From positions 1 to 64,000 of the forward strand of contig JASGKO010000026.1 of the NCBI GenBank assembly GCA_049840595.1: a DNA stretch of 64,000 bases, given 5' to 3'. Of the stretch, positions 8,712 to 22,872 are shown piece after piece (within the stretch, counting starts at the first letter, position 1; every line of letters starts with the position of its first letter). The notes under the pieces are model-generated. The model saw only the letters and a program-made list of their open reading frames with translations. It did no database searches and was not told the origin of the DNA. The stretch is from JASGKO01 sp049840595 (GTDB lineage: Bacteria; Verrucomicrobiota; Verrucomicrobiia; Chthoniobacterales; Chthoniobacteraceae). A program made the translations under genes and the position numbers.

Positions 8712-8735
8712 CGTGACCAGATGAAGCCGGTCACG
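8712..8735. terminator. Hairpin after the allophanate-hydrolase-like gene
   Basis: CGTGACC (8712-8718) pairs perfectly with GGTCACG (8729-8735) around a ten-base loop. It lies 15 bases after the stop codon and before a convergent gene. There is no downstream T-run, so it may stop transcription inefficiently or protect the mRNA end. Confidence 0.45.
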
Positions 8736-8807
8736 ACGCGGGAATGGGAGTGTTGGAAAGCTGGCCTCCCCTCGCTCAGGCACTGCGTATTTGCGTCTCC
8801 GCGAGAA

Positions 8808-9182
8808 TCAATTCGCTCCGAGATCCAAAAATCGCACTGGTTCCGTGTAGATCGCCAGTACGATGCAGCCTTCGTTGCTCACGATGCGATGGGTGCTTTC
8901 GGGGGGATTGATCATCAACGTACCGGCCTCGGCGGTGCTGTTCTGGTCGGTCTGCGAGCCGTGCAGGATGAGGATGTGCTCGTGGCCGGGGTGCAGGTGG
9001 AGCGGAACCTTGCCGCCGGGTTGGAAGCGGAGCAGGGCGGCGGTGGGGCCGGTAACGCCGTCTCCGTAAAGACGATGGATTTCCACGCTATCGGTGAGCC
9101 GTTTCCACGGGATTTCATGCTGCCATTCCGCGACCCGGAAGAGATTTTTGAGCTCAAGGCGTTCGAATAAGGCGGAATCCAT
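8808..9182 (-). CDS. ChrR-type cupin protein
   Basis: The start MDSALFERLEL gives 124 residues forming one cupin barrel. Motif 1 is PGGKVPLHLHPGHEHILILHG with histidines and Glu positioned for metal binding, and motif 2 is NPPESTHRIVSNEGCIVL. The pattern resembles the C-terminal cupin of the ChrR anti-sigma factor, but the N-terminal zinc/anti-sigma domain is absent. Enzymatic or sensing function cannot be decided. Directly after the stop (TGA) comes a TTCTCGCGGAGACGC tail that recurs after other minus-strand genes in this window. Confidence 0.8.
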   Translation of the reverse strand: MDSALFERLELKNLFRVAEWQHEIPWKRLTDSVEIHRLYGDGVTGPTAALLRFQPGGKVPLHLHPGHEHILILHGSQTDQNSTAEAGTLMINPPESTHRIVSNEGCIVLAIYTEPVRFLDLGAN

Positions 9183-9291
9183 GTTTGTTAAGATTAGCAA
9201 AAAGGGACAGTGGGGCAAGTTCCGGTAGAGGCGCGCAGACCATAACGTGCCCAGAGGGAGTCCGGGCACGAGGAGCGGGCCATCATTCTTT

Positions 9292-9314
9292 TCTCCACGC
9301 CTCTGCGTGAGAAA
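9292..9314. repeat. Short gene-end repeat, copy at the biuret-amidohydrolase-like gene
   Basis: The plus strand reads TCTCCACGCCTCTGCGTGAG followed by AAA. It differs by one base from 24335-24356. Read with the minus-strand gene, it begins just after the stop codon at 9318. Weaker relatives follow the stops of the genes ending at 8808 and 48188. Confidence 0.7.
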
Positions 9315-9317
9315 GAA

Positions 9318-9999
9318 CTAGCCGAGGATAGCTTTGAGCACGGCTTCCGAATCGGCAACGGCGCCAAAGACGCCGCCTTGCATGGTCACCATCTTGAGCG
9401 CGGCGGTGTGGTTGCCGGGATCGGTGGCAGCGGTGCAGTCGGAGAGGATGAGGCATTCGTAGCCGCGATCGTTTGCCTCGCGCATGGTGGTGTGCACGCA
9501 CACGTCGGTAGTGATGCCGGTGAGGATGATATTCTGGATGCCGCGCTGGCGGAGCAGCATGTCGAGATCGGTGGCGTAGAACGAGCCTTTGCCGGGTTTG
9601 TCGATGATCGGCTCGCCGGGGGCCGGGGAGAGCTCGGGGATGATTTCCCAGCCCGATTCGCCGCGGGTGAGAATGAGGCCGCAGGGACCGGGATCGCCGA
9701 TGCCCGCGCCGATACGGCGGCTGCGCCAGCGCTTGTTCGCGGGCAGGTCGGAGAAATCGGGGCGATGCCCCTCGCGAGTGTGAATGATGTGGTAGCCAGC
9801 GGAGCGCATACCGGCGAGGAGTTTCTGGAGCGGCGCGATCGGCGCGCGGGTGAGCGAGATGTCGTAGCCCATGGAGTCCACATAACCGCCCGGTCCACAG
9901 AAATCCGTTTGCATGTCGATGATGATGAGGGCGGTGTTTTCGGGGCGGAGATCGCCGTTGTACAGGCCAGGGATACGGATTCGCTTCGATCGTTTTCAT
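9318..9999 (-). CDS. Cysteine hydrolase, biuret amidohydrolase-like (isochorismatase superfamily), frame broken
   Basis: With one surplus base removed near 9963 the protein reads from MKTIEANPYPWP into YNGDLRPENTALIIIDMQ, about 226 residues. It carries the isochorismatase-fold triad: Asp in IIIDMQTDFCG, Lys in IIDKPGKGSFYATD and Cys in GITTDVCVHTTMREANDRG. THTREGHRPD-like wording (IHTREGHRPDFSDLPANKRW) and AGIGDPGP closely follow BiuH-type biuret amidohydrolases, which convert biuret to allophanate and ammonia. Without the correction the longest frame would start at the Met of MQTDFCG and lack the first catalytic strand. Related ureidoacrylate hydrolases share the fold, so the substrate remains an inference. 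Confidence 0.8.
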
Positions 10000-10095
10000 G
10001 GATTGGGTGACTGCCTGCTGAACGTGAATCTCCCGGCGGGTTCCTTGGTTCCCGCGGCCTGCCGGAAGCTGAAGGCCGCTGTGTGACTGCCATCT

Positions 10096-10164
10096 AACCA
10101 TGGGAACGCCGCTCGCATCCAGCCGTAAATCCATTGCGAGCGGCGCTCCAATTACACATGGTTA
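10096..10164. other. Nested inverted repeat between the cysteine hydrolase and the outer-membrane protein gene
   Basis: An inner stem GCCGCTCGCA (10108-10117) pairs with TGCGAGCGGC (10135-10144). An outer stem TAACCATG (10096-10103 region) pairs with CATGGTTA (10157-10164). A further small GTGGCG...CGCCAC hairpin lies near 10187-10204, next to the porin stop. Both could terminate the minus-strand porin transcript; no T-run is obvious. Confidence 0.5.
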
Positions 10165-10217
10165 CCCCGAAGGGTGCCTAAACCCGTGGCGTATCGCCGC
10201 CACGATGCGTTGCTTAA

Positions 10218-11198
10218 CTAAAAGAAGACGTTGAAACCGCCGTGGAACAGATACAGGTCCCGCTTGTGGTTGCCGGGCGTGGTGGTGGCTTCGTTGCCAT
10301 CGATCACACCGGGGTTGTTCAAGTAGTCGAAACGGAAGCCCGCATACACGTTCCAGAGGCCGTACGCCTTGGAGACGAAGGTGAGCGGCACGGTGACTTT
10401 GAACTCGCTGGAGAACACACCCACGCCGGAGCCGCCGCCGGTTCCATCAAACTTCTGGTAGAACTTGTTGGACACCAGGCTCACGTAGGTGGGCAGCTCG
10501 AACTTCACCGGGAACGGTGCTTTCATCGAGTAGGTCGGATCGATACCGAGCTGGAAGTAATAGCCGCGATCGGAGGTGGCGGGATCGAGCACCACGGTCG
10601 CCTTCTCGTGGAGCTCGTAGAAGAACTGCACATATGGATTGATCGAGAAATCGCCGAAAGCGGTATCGTGATAGGTGAGCGTGAGATCGAGGTGATTCGA
10701 CAGCGGATACGACTCCGTCATGCTCTTGAAGGTGTCGAGGAAGGCGTCGAACTGGAAGTTCTTGGCAAACTTGAAGGTGAGTCCCACGATCGGGTCGATT
10801 TCGTTCCAGTTGTCGGCCTTCACGCCGGTGGCGTGGGTGCCCACGTCGTTCCACACGCCGGTGGTCAGCGATACGTCGTTGAGGAAGCCGTCGCTGGAAT
10901 ACAGATCCCAGAAAACGAGCAACAGCGGCTGGATATTGACGCCCTGGTTGTCCACATTTAGACCGCGCGGAGTGATGTAGGCGCTGCCGAAGTCCACCTG
11001 AAAGAGCGCGTGGACCTTGCTGCCGAGCGGCGTTTCATCGACGGGTGTTTCCAGCTTCTTCGCGGCTTCTTCGGTGCCGGCCTGGGCCGTGGGCAGCAGG
11101 GCGGAGCCGAGCATGGCGACCGCACTGCAAACCGCGAGCAAGGCGGGCTTGAGATGGGTGGAGAGTGGATGTGTGTGTTCCCTGGTTTTCATTGGCAT
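10218..11198 (-). CDS. Outer-membrane beta-barrel protein
   Basis: The start MPMKTREHTHPL gives 326 residues with a signal peptide (LLAVCSAVAMLGSALLPTAQA) and a mature part beginning GTEEAAKKLE. The remainder alternates short amphipathic strands rich in Tyr, Phe and Trp (VHALFQVDFGSAYITPRG, FDAFLDTFKSMTES, LDLTLTYHDTAFGDFSINPY). It ends in Phe (GGFNVFF), the usual signal for outer-membrane barrel assembly. It resembles TorF-type putative porins. Transported substrates are unknown. The 456-base upstream gap probably holds its promoter. Confidence 0.75.
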   Translation of the reverse strand: MPMKTREHTHPLSTHLKPALLAVCSAVAMLGSALLPTAQAGTEEAAKKLETPVDETPLGSKVHALFQVDFGSAYITPRGLNVDNQGVNIQPLLLVFWDLYSSDGFLNDVSLTTGVWNDVGTHATGVKADNWNEIDPIVGLTFKFAKNFQFDAFLDTFKSMTESYPLSNHLDLTLTYHDTAFGDFSINPYVQFFYELHEKATVVLDPATSDRGYYFQLGIDPTYSMKAPFPVKFELPTYVSLVSNKFYQKFDGTGGGSGVGVFSSEFKVTVPLTFVSKAYGLWNVYAGFRFDYLNNPGVIDGNEATTTPGNHKRDLYLFHGGFNVFF

Positions 11199-11654
11199 AG
11201 TTGTGTGTGTTTGGTGGATTTGCGCCGCCAATTAGCGACAACCGTGCCACGCAAAAACCGAAACTTGTTTTACAGAGGAAAACAGGTGTTTTTGCGGTCG
11301 TCGCCTCGTTGTTTCTGGAAACAAAAAGCTGTGTCGCCTGTTGCGGGCTGCAACAGGCGTTACAAAAGGTGGGGGATGTGGAAGCTCCTAGGGACTTTTT
11401 TCAGATGACAGGAGTCACCTCGATAATTGAGGTGCCATCAAAGAACTGATTGAGTGGAGAATAAAGGCAGTCTTTTTGGAAAAATGAAACGACGGATAGC
11501 TTTTGGCTTTTATCTTTTCTGTGGTTTTGAAATGCTGTTCGCATGGTTTGTGAAAGCAGTCTGGAGCTTCGGGTGAAGGCGAGCGGAATGAGCCTCGATC
11601 CTGGTTTCCAACAAACCTTTTCAACTCCGATTTAAACCACCAGAGGTAAACATC
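11199..11654. other. 456-base non-coding gap with two strong hairpins
   Basis: No credible gene is seen between the divergent outer-membrane protein and GYF-domain genes. Two stem-loops stand out: CGCCTGTTGC (11335-11344) with GCAACAGGCG (11350-11359), a perfect 10-bp stem with a five-base loop, and CACCTC (11416-11421) with GAGGTG (11429-11434). The stretch also contains AT-rich segments suited to two divergent promoters. A small RNA or leader is possible but unsupported beyond the stems. Confidence 0.5.
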
Positions 11655-12339
11655 ATGCAATACCACTACGCAGATCAGGATAATCAGGTTGTCGGCCCGA
11701 TTAGTGAGGAAATGCTGCACGAACTCTTCAATGCGGGAACCATTACTGCGGATACAAATGTTTTTAGGGAAGGTGATACTGATTGGCGTAGTTATCGGAC
11801 CTTCGCGTCGGTTCCACCACCACCTTCACCGAACCATTTTCCGGTCGCTTATGTACCTCCGGTTGCAATGGTTCATGCCGAAGCTGGGGTGGCGACGGAG
11901 GCGACGCAGAACTGTCCTTTTTGCGCCGAGCGCATTTCAGCTCAGGCCAAAAAATGCCGATTCTGCGGGGAAATTCTGGATGTCGCCCTCCGTGCGGCCG
12001 AGGAGGCAAAGCGAGTGAATACGGCTCCCATGGTTTTTATGAACGCCGGAGGTGGGGCCGCTGCATCTTCAGCGGCAGCGGTTAGTTCGACGCCTCAAGT
12101 AATCGTAGTCGGGAACCGGAAGAGTGGACTCATTGCCGCGCTGCTCAATGTAATTCTTCCCGGTTTGGGTTACATGGTACTGTGGCCGGGCCTTGTTGGG
12201 CATCTTTGTCTTTCTGCTTTCGGTGGTGCTTCTTACCGTCACCGTCGGCTTTGGAGCTATTGTTCTTTACCCAATCCTGATCATTGATGGCTTCCTGGCC
12301 GCGGGGCGCGCCAACAAGCGAATCATGATTGTCAACTAG
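11655..12339 (+). CDS. GYF_2 domain, zinc-ribbon membrane protein, frame broken near the C-terminus
   Basis: Residues 1-55 form a GYF_2 domain (YHYADQDNQVVGPISEEML), a protein-protein contact module common in such membrane proteins. A zinc ribbon follows near residues 78-98 (CPFCAERISAQAKKCRFCGE), then an Ala-rich linker. The C-terminus has two hydrophobic helices that are intact only if one surplus G at about 12176 is removed (GLGYM then YCGRALLGIFVFLL). The corrected protein has about 227 residues and ends with RANKRIMIVN at 12339, overlapping the convergent ATP-grasp gene by eight bases. The function is unknown. Confidence 0.75.
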
Positions 12340-13501
12340 TCTGTGGAAATGGCGACTTGTTTCGCCAGGTCTTGCGGAAATGGCGACCGAGCTTTTTCAC
12401 CATGCCCACGGCGAGGGAGCGGTCGTCCCACGGGATGTCGCCGCGCCCGCGCAGCGTGTCCCAGAACCAGCTCCCGAGACCGCGGAAGTCACGCCGGTCG
12501 AGGCAGCGGAACAGGTATTGCGGAAACATCGGATAAACACCCGGCAAGGCCGTGGCAGGCTGAGGCGCGGGCTTGGGACCGCCGCAAATCGCGTGGCGGA
12601 TGCCGTCGGCGAAATCCACGCCGTCCCACTCCGCCATATGGAATTGGAGGATCGGTCGCGGGTTCATTTCGATCACATGGCAGCGCCCGGTTTTGGCACA
12701 CTGCACCCAGTCGATGCCGAAGAAACCATGGAAGCCGGTAATCCGGGCCACGCCGCGTGCGAGCAACTCGATATCGGGATGGCGCATGAATTCCTTTTTA
12801 CTGCTCGCGCCGAAGGGGGCTGGCCACACTGCGCGCTTGTAGGCGCCTGCCCATTGAATCGCTTCTCCGCGCCAGGAAAAAATCGCCGTGCTGCCCACGG
12901 TGCCTTCCACCGCTTTTTGAATGGAAAAGTTTTTGAGATGATGTGCCGGGAGCGACTGTGCGACCTGCCGCAATTGCGCCTCGGTTTCTGCGCGTCCCAC
13001 GCCACAGCCGCTGGAGCTTTCCTCGCCTTTGAAGAAGACGGGGTAGCCCAGTTGCTTTGCCGCGGCCAGGCCCTGCTCCAAGGTGCTGCAGTAGATGGAC
13101 TGTGGGGCGGGTAGCCCTTCGGCCAGACAGGCTTCGACCAGCGCAGCCTTGGAGGTGGCGAGGTGCATTTTGGCCTCGGTCGGCTCCACCGGAAACCATT
13201 CGCGTAACCATTCCTTGTCGGGACAGGCGGCGAGCGCGCGCAGAGTCATGTCATCGCCGGGGACGATCATGGAATAGCGCTTCGGGTGTTCCTGCAAGTG
13301 TCGGCGCAGATGCTCGACCAGGTCATTAACATTATAGCCTTCCACCGGCAGCTTATAAGCGTAGCGAGTGCGCCGGGAAAGCGCACGGGGAAGAACGAGC
13401 AGAGAGGTTTTTACTCCTGCTTTGTGAAACATTCGAGGTAAGCGGCAAACTCCATACCATTCACCTTCGGCAACAATCAGTGCCTCGAGGGGGGACTCCA
13501 T
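12332..13501 (-). CDS. ATP-grasp fold enzyme of unknown substrate
   Basis: The product has 389 residues. An N-terminal Rossmann-like preATP-grasp region (residues 1-100, ALIVAEGEWYGVCRL) precedes an ATP-grasp core. The core shows LGYPVFFKGEESSSGCGVGR (nucleotide-binding loop), GTVGSTAIFSWRG, and the metal-binding GFFGIDWVQ...CHVIEMNPRP motif. ATP-grasp enzymes ligate a carboxylate to an amine or thiol through an acyl phosphate. Lack of extra domains and of pathway neighbours leaves the substrates undetermined. The convergent neighbour overlaps its 3' end by eight bases. Confidence 0.8.
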   Translation of the reverse strand: MESPLEALIVAEGEWYGVCRLPRMFHKAGVKTSLLVLPRALSRRTRYAYKLPVEGYNVNDLVEHLRRHLQEHPKRYSMIVPGDDMTLRALAACPDKEWLREWFPVEPTEAKMHLATSKAALVEACLAEGLPAPQSIYCSTLEQGLAAAKQLGYPVFFKGEESSSGCGVGRAETEAQLRQVAQSLPAHHLKNFSIQKAVEGTVGSTAIFSWRGEAIQWAGAYKRAVWPAPFGASSKKEFMRHPDIELLARGVARITGFHGFFGIDWVQCAKTGRCHVIEMNPRPILQFHMAEWDGVDFADGIRHAICGGPKPAPQPATALPGVYPMFPQYLFRCLDRRDFRGLGSWFWDTLRGRGDIPWDDRSLAVGMVKKLGRHFRKTWRNKSPFPQTS

Positions 13502-13685
13502 TTCTAGTAATTAGAAATGAAAATATCATTTTTGCAATAAAAATGGTTTGGGGGAGACGGGGGCAAACTTTGGGGAAGAGGGGCGGTGGGAATTGCCAGA
13601 GGCTGCTTCGAGATGAGTCAAATCACGGCATTTTTAACTGTGATTCAGACCTGAATCTGTTAATTGCAACTTGGGAATCAAACTT

Positions 13686-14198
13686 ATGGAACGCTCTCCC
13701 AAATACTTGCTCACTCTGTTTTTGATTGTGCTGTTGTTCCTACCCTCAATCTTACGGGCCACCTTCAATTATGATTACGGTGACGATGAATATGTCACCG
13801 TGAGTGAAGGGATTTCTCCGGATGGAAAATTTGCGATCACGACCCATGGTGAAGGGGAATACGGTTACGATCATTTCCACGTTTATCTATTTGATGCCGT
13901 TACAGGTCGCAAAATCGGACCTTTGGAAGAGATTGCCGAAAGCTTGGATACAGGCGCCGGGGCTTTTGGTGCTCTGTGGTCCAGGGATTCCAGGAAGGTT
14001 ACGATCGTTTATCGAGTGGACCGGCATGCGCCGTTGAAAGCCATGACCTACAAAATCGGACTCCGAAGAGCATATCCCATGACCAAGGCTCCTGTGGATT
14101 TGTCCTATGATAGCAAAATCGCCGATTTTTGGTCCGCGCATTGTTCCGATTCCAAACCACCAATTAAAGTGTTTGGAACTCCCAGAAAAAGTGATTAA
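13686..14198 (+). CDS. Secreted or membrane-anchored protein of unknown function
   Basis: The product has 170 residues from MERSPKYLLTLF (a TTG five codons earlier is also in frame). A hydrophobic signal (LLTLFLIVLLFLPSILRA) is followed by a domain with WD-like strand wording: EGISPDGKFAITTHGEGEYG, HVYLFDAVTGRKIG and LWSRDSRKVTIVYRV. That wording suggests two or three blades of a beta-propeller fragment; the family is not recognised. It converges on the sigma-54 regulator gene with a six-base gap. Base composition is more AT-rich than its neighbours. Confidence 0.55.
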   Translation: MERSPKYLLTLFLIVLLFLPSILRATFNYDYGDDEYVTVSEGISPDGKFAITTHGEGEYGYDHFHVYLFDAVTGRKIGPLEEIAESLDTGAGAFGALWSRDSRKVTIVYRVDRHAPLKAMTYKIGLRRAYPMTKAPVDLSYDSKIADFWSAHCSDSKPPIKVFGTPRKSD

Positions 14199-14204
14199 AG
14201 CGCG

Positions 14205-15698
14205 CTACGCCTCCGATTCATTCGCCATGCGGCGGTAGATGCGGGTGCGGTTGATGCCGAGCAGGCGGGCCGCTTCGGTGACGTTGCCGTTGGTTTGCGC
14301 GAGGGCACGCTGAATGAGTGCCTCCTCGGCCTGCTCGAGATTGAGCGGGATATCGGCGAGCGGTGGTGTGTCGGCGCCGAGGGGCACTGAGGATGGGACC
14401 GGTTTCGGCATTTTCGCCGTTGGTATGGTGATGGCAGATTTGCGCAGGTGCAGGTGGTTGGCGGCGATGGGATCGCCCGCGCTTTCGATGAGGGCGCGTT
14501 CGATCAGATTCTTCATTTCGCGCACGTTGCCGGGGAAGCTATAGGCTTGCAGTGCGGCGAGCGCATCGGTGCGGAGAGTGGGGGGAATCAGTCCCATCTC
14601 GGCGGAAAGAATTTTTACGAAGTGGCTGGCGAGCAGTGGGATATCTTCGGGGCGCTCGCGGAGCGGCGGGGTCTGTACGATGTAACGGGCGAGGCGGAAA
14701 TAGAGGTCCTGCCGGAAGACGCCGCTCGCGATCTGCGCATCGAGATCGGCATTGGTGGCGGCGATGATGCGCACATCCACCTTCTTGGCTTGCGAAGCGC
14801 CGACCGGCGTGATCATCCCATCCTCCAGCACGCGCAGGAGCTTGGCCTGGAGCTGCGCGGGCATGTCGCCGATTTCGTCGAGGAAGAGCGTGCCGCCATC
14901 GGCCAGCTCGAAGCAGCCCTTGCGATCGGCCAGTGCACCGGTGAAAGAGCCTTTCGTGTGGCCGAAGAACATGGACTCCGCCAGATCGCCGGGGACGGCG
15001 ACGCAATTCACCGCGACGAAGGGCTCGGCTGCGCGGGTGCTGCCGTAGTGGATGGCGCGGGCGATGAGCTCCTTGCCTGTCCCGCTCTCACCGGTGATGA
15101 GCACGCTGGTGCTGGCAAACTGATGGAGGCGCCGCACGTTTTGCAGGATTTGGTGCACGGTCGCGCTTTCGCCGATAAAACCCGCGATGCCCCACCGTTC
15201 CGCCTCCAGCGTGGAGAAGGATTGCAGGCGGGCATCGGCGCGGTCCCGGGCCTGCTCGGCGCGGCGGCGGAGCGCGATTTCGGTTTCCAGCTCGGTGTTC
15301 TTTGCGCGTAGTTCCCGGGTGAGCCGTGAGATTTGCAGGTGGGTGTGCACCCGGCTGAGGACTTCATCCTGCTGGAAGGGCTTCGTGATGTAATCCACCG
15401 CCCCGGCGGTGAAGCCAGAGACGAGGCTGGCGGTCTCGCTCTTGGCGGTGATGAAAATGACGGGGACCTCGCGCGTGGCAGGATCGCGTTTGAGCTGCTG
15501 GCAGGTTTCCAGGCCATCCTGCCCGGGCATGAGGATGTCGAGCAGAATGAGATCGGGGCGGGCGCGTTGGGCGAGCTTGATTGCAGTAGGACCGCTCTGT
15601 GCGGCCAGCACTTCATAGCCACGCGGCTTGAGCGTCTCGATGAGCAGATTCAAGTTGGCCGAGGTGTCGTCAACGACGAGGATTTTTTCGGAAGGCAT
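14205..15698 (-). CDS. Sigma-54-dependent response regulator (REC - AAA+ - Fis-type HTH)
   Basis: The product has 497 residues. A receiver domain occupies 1-125 (ILVVDDTSAN, phosphoacceptor Asp in LILLDILMPG, Lys in ITKPFQ), followed by a short coiled coil (about 130-165). The sigma-54 AAA+ domain spans about 170-400, with Walker A GESGTGKE, the loop GHTKGSFTGA (Ser replaces the usual Ala of GAFTGA), Walker B GGTLFLDEIGD and an arginine-finger region. A Fis-type helix-turn-helix lies at the end (TNGNVTEAARLLGINRTRIY). It activates sigma-54 promoters when phosphorylated. It starts 12 bases after the hybrid kinase gene on the same strand and is probably its partner. Confidence 0.9.
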   Translation of the reverse strand: MPSEKILVVDDTSANLNLLIETLKPRGYEVLAAQSGPTAIKLAQRARPDLILLDILMPGQDGLETCQQLKRDPATREVPVIFITAKSETASLVSGFTAGAVDYITKPFQQDEVLSRVHTHLQISRLTRELRAKNTELETEIALRRRAEQARDRADARLQSFSTLEAERWGIAGFIGESATVHQILQNVRRLHQFASTSVLITGESGTGKELIARAIHYGSTRAAEPFVAVNCVAVPGDLAESMFFGHTKGSFTGALADRKGCFELADGGTLFLDEIGDMPAQLQAKLLRVLEDGMITPVGASQAKKVDVRIIAATNADLDAQIASGVFRQDLYFRLARYIVQTPPLRERPEDIPLLASHFVKILSAEMGLIPPTLRTDALAALQAYSFPGNVREMKNLIERALIESAGDPIAANHLHLRKSAITIPTAKMPKPVPSSVPLGADTPPLADIPLNLEQAEEALIQRALAQTNGNVTEAARLLGINRTRIYRRMANESEA

Positions 15699-15710
15699 GG
15701 GAGAGAAAAA

Positions 15711-18156
15711 TCAGGATGCGGTGGAAGGGGCGGGCTGGCGATGGATGGGAATCTGCGCGACGATTTTCTGGATCGTCTCCATGTCGTAGCTGCGCAGAAA
15801 GGTGCGTAAATGCTCGGCAAGCCGCTCGCCCGCGGGGCCGATGTTTTCCACCTCGCGCAAGCAGTTCTTGAGCACGGTGGCGCTGTGCAGTTCGGCGGCC
15901 ATCATGAGGCGGAGCGAGAGGTCCTCGGTGAGCGTCACCTGGCCGAGATCAAGCGGGCTTTCCTGCTCCTCATGCACCGGGGCGGCGGATTCGAATTCCA
16001 CATCGAGCAGCCGTGCCAGGCAATCGCAGAGCCGGTCGAAGCGGAAAGGCTTTGCGATGAAATCGTCGCAACCACCTTGCAGGCAACGGTCGCGCTCGTG
16101 GGCAAGGGCAGAGGCGGACATAGCGACAATTCGCAGCGCAACCGAGGCGGGATTTCCCTGCAAGCGGCGGGCGACTTCCACGCCGTCGATATCAGGCAGC
16201 CGCACATCGAGGAACACGATATCGAAGTGTTCGCGGCGGGCGAGTTCGAGCGCGGTTGTCCCGTCTGCCGTATCTACTACGGAGCAGCCGATGGTCGCCA
16301 GCATGCTGGCGAGGACCGTGCGATTTTCATTGATATCGTCCACGATCAGCGCGCGCACCGTGAGCCCTCTGGTCAGGCGGCGTGTATCCGCGCGGGAGGC
16401 GACCACCGCCACGCCCGCGGCATAGGCGAGCGGGATGTGGAAGAAGAACGTGGACCCCGTACCAGGCGTGGATTGCAGGCCGAGTTCGCCGCCCATCAGC
16501 TCCACCTGGCGCCGGGCAATCGCCAGCCCCAAGCCGGTGCCCCCCTGGTTCCGCGCGGCCGCGTCCTGCGTGAAGGGCTCGAAAATCTGCCGCTGCATTT
16601 CCTCGGAAATACCAGGGCCGGTATCGGTGACCGCGAAGCGGCAGCCATCCGGCTCGGGGGTGACGTGAAGCGTGATCCGGCCCCGGGCCGTAAATTTCAC
16701 CGCATTGCCGAGCAGGTTGATGAGCACCTGGCGAAGCTTGCCCTCGTCGCCGCGGACGACCACCGGCTGGTGCGGGCAATCGAGCACGAGAGCCACGCCC
16801 TTTTCTTCGGAGGGAAACTGGAACATCGCGGCGACATCGAAAATCATCGTCGAGAGGTCGAACTCGGTCGTCTCCAGCTCCATCCGCCCGGCCTCGATCT
16901 TGGAGAGATCGAGGATTTCGTTGATGAGGTGGAGCAAGTGATTGCAACTGCTCGCAATGGTCGTGACCGCGTCCACCTGGAACGGATGGAGCGAGGCGTC
17001 GCGCTGGAGGATCTGCGTGTAGCCGAGGATCACGTTCATCGGGGTGCGGATCTCGTGGCTCATGTTCGCGAGAAACATGGTCTTGGCCTGGTTGGCTGCC
17101 TCCGCCGCGGCTTCGGCTTTTTTACGGACGGCGACCTCGGAAAGGAGCGCTTCATTGGAGGCTGCGATCTGTGCCGTGCGCCGCTGGCTGCCCAGTACGT
17201 ACCCGGCGGTGATGCCGGTGAAACCCAGCCCACCCGCGAGAAAAAGCCACGACTGCCAGCCCCCGGTGGGCGCGGTGAAATCGGCGCGTGGGTGAAAGCG
17301 AATACTCCACTCCCGGCCTGCAACTTCAAGCGTGACGGGCCAGTCATCGGGCCCGGAATCGGTGCTGCCAATGGTGTAAACGGGGGCCTTCGCGTTCGAT
17401 TCGTCCCAGATCGTCACATCCATCTGGCGCAGGCTTTTCAGTGGTGGAGAGACGAGGTTGCCGATTCGGAAAACTGCCACCGCATAGCCCGCGAGCGGTG
17501 GCCTTTGCCCGCCTGGCGTGGTCGGGCTGGGGCGGAATATGGGCTCGAAGACGAGGAACCCGGGCTGGTTCTGCGATTCCTGGGCGAGATGAATCGGTTC
17601 GGTCGCAGCAGGCTCGCCGGTGTCCCGGGCGCGTTCCATCGCCTCGCGACGCAGCGGGTTGGAATTCACGTCGAAGCCAAAGGCGCGCTCATTACCGGTA
17701 AGCGGTTCGACGAAGTACACGGGAAAATACACCGGTCGGTTTCCCGCGACGCGAAAGGCCCCGGCGGGATTGCCTTCGGTGAAGTGAAAGGCCGGGAAGC
17801 CATCAGCGTGGGCAGGCCGCTTCCATCGTCGAGCGCTCTGCCGCCGTCACCAGTGGATTCCACGTCAGTGCCTGGAGTTCCGGCTGGCGTTCGAGTGCAC
17901 TGGCGACAAATTCGTGGAATTGCGTGCGGGAAACCATGCTGCTGGTGCGGAAGAGCGAGTCCACCGCATGCAGTACCTCCATTGAGCGGGTAAGCTCGCT
18001 GCGCAGGAGCATCACCCGATCGGCGGCGATCTTGCGTACATCGTCGCGGAGCGAACGCCTTTCCCAGCCGCGGATCGCTGCGAAAAGCAGCAGCGAGAGT
18101 CCCACGCCTGTTCCAATCACCAGCCAGAGACTGCGGTTGATGAAAATTTTTGGCAC
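15711..18156 (-). CDS. CHASE-domain hybrid histidine kinase, frame broken in the sensor domain
   Basis: After allowing one surplus base near 17810 the protein has about 815 residues. An N-terminal membrane helix (residues 9-26) is followed by a CHASE periplasmic sensor (LRSELTRSMEVLHAVDSLF; NRPVYFPVYFVEPLTGNE), a second membrane helix and a HisKA domain (ANMSHEIRTPMNVILG). Next come a HATPase (NLLGNAVKFT, DTGPGISEEM, GGTGLGLAIA) and a receiver domain (ALIVDDINENR, VFLDVRLPDIDG, AKPFRF), then a helical C-terminal segment of about 110 residues. CHASE domains bind small extracellular ligands. It lies directly upstream of the sigma-54 regulator and is divergent from the second hybrid kinase. Confidence 0.85.
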
Positions 18157-18325
18157 TGTCGCAGCCTTGGAGCAAGTGTCATGCGATCCGGCTTTGGAAA
18201 ATGATTTACAGAGAAAACCCCAGGGGAAAATGCCGCTCAGGACTGTGGCAATTTGATCATGCCGCAGAGAAAAAGACCGAAGGCGATGGAAAACCGGTCA
18301 CTTCCCGCTGCAGGTAGAGGATGAA

Positions 18326-22695
<4,370 letters not shown>

Positions 22696-22815
22696 GCGGG
22701 AGAAAATTGATGGTGAGGGGTAGATCGGCGAGGAAACCCCAGATTGACGCCCCACGCTGCCTTTCTTCTGAGGCCGATTTTTTTGCGCTGCGGTTTTCCC
22801 TCCGTTGCGCCAAAC

Positions 22816-22851
22816 AAAAAGAGCAACGCCCGTGTGGGACGTTGCTCTTTT
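22816..22851. terminator. Bidirectional rho-independent-like terminator
   Basis: GAGCAACG (22821-22828) pairs with CGTTGCTC (22840-22847), extended by AAAA against TTTT on the outside. It sits between convergent genes (hybrid kinase and FKBP) and has A/T runs on both sides, so it can serve both directions. Confidence 0.8.
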
Positions 22852-22872
22852 GCGATGGTGAATTTTAAAGGG

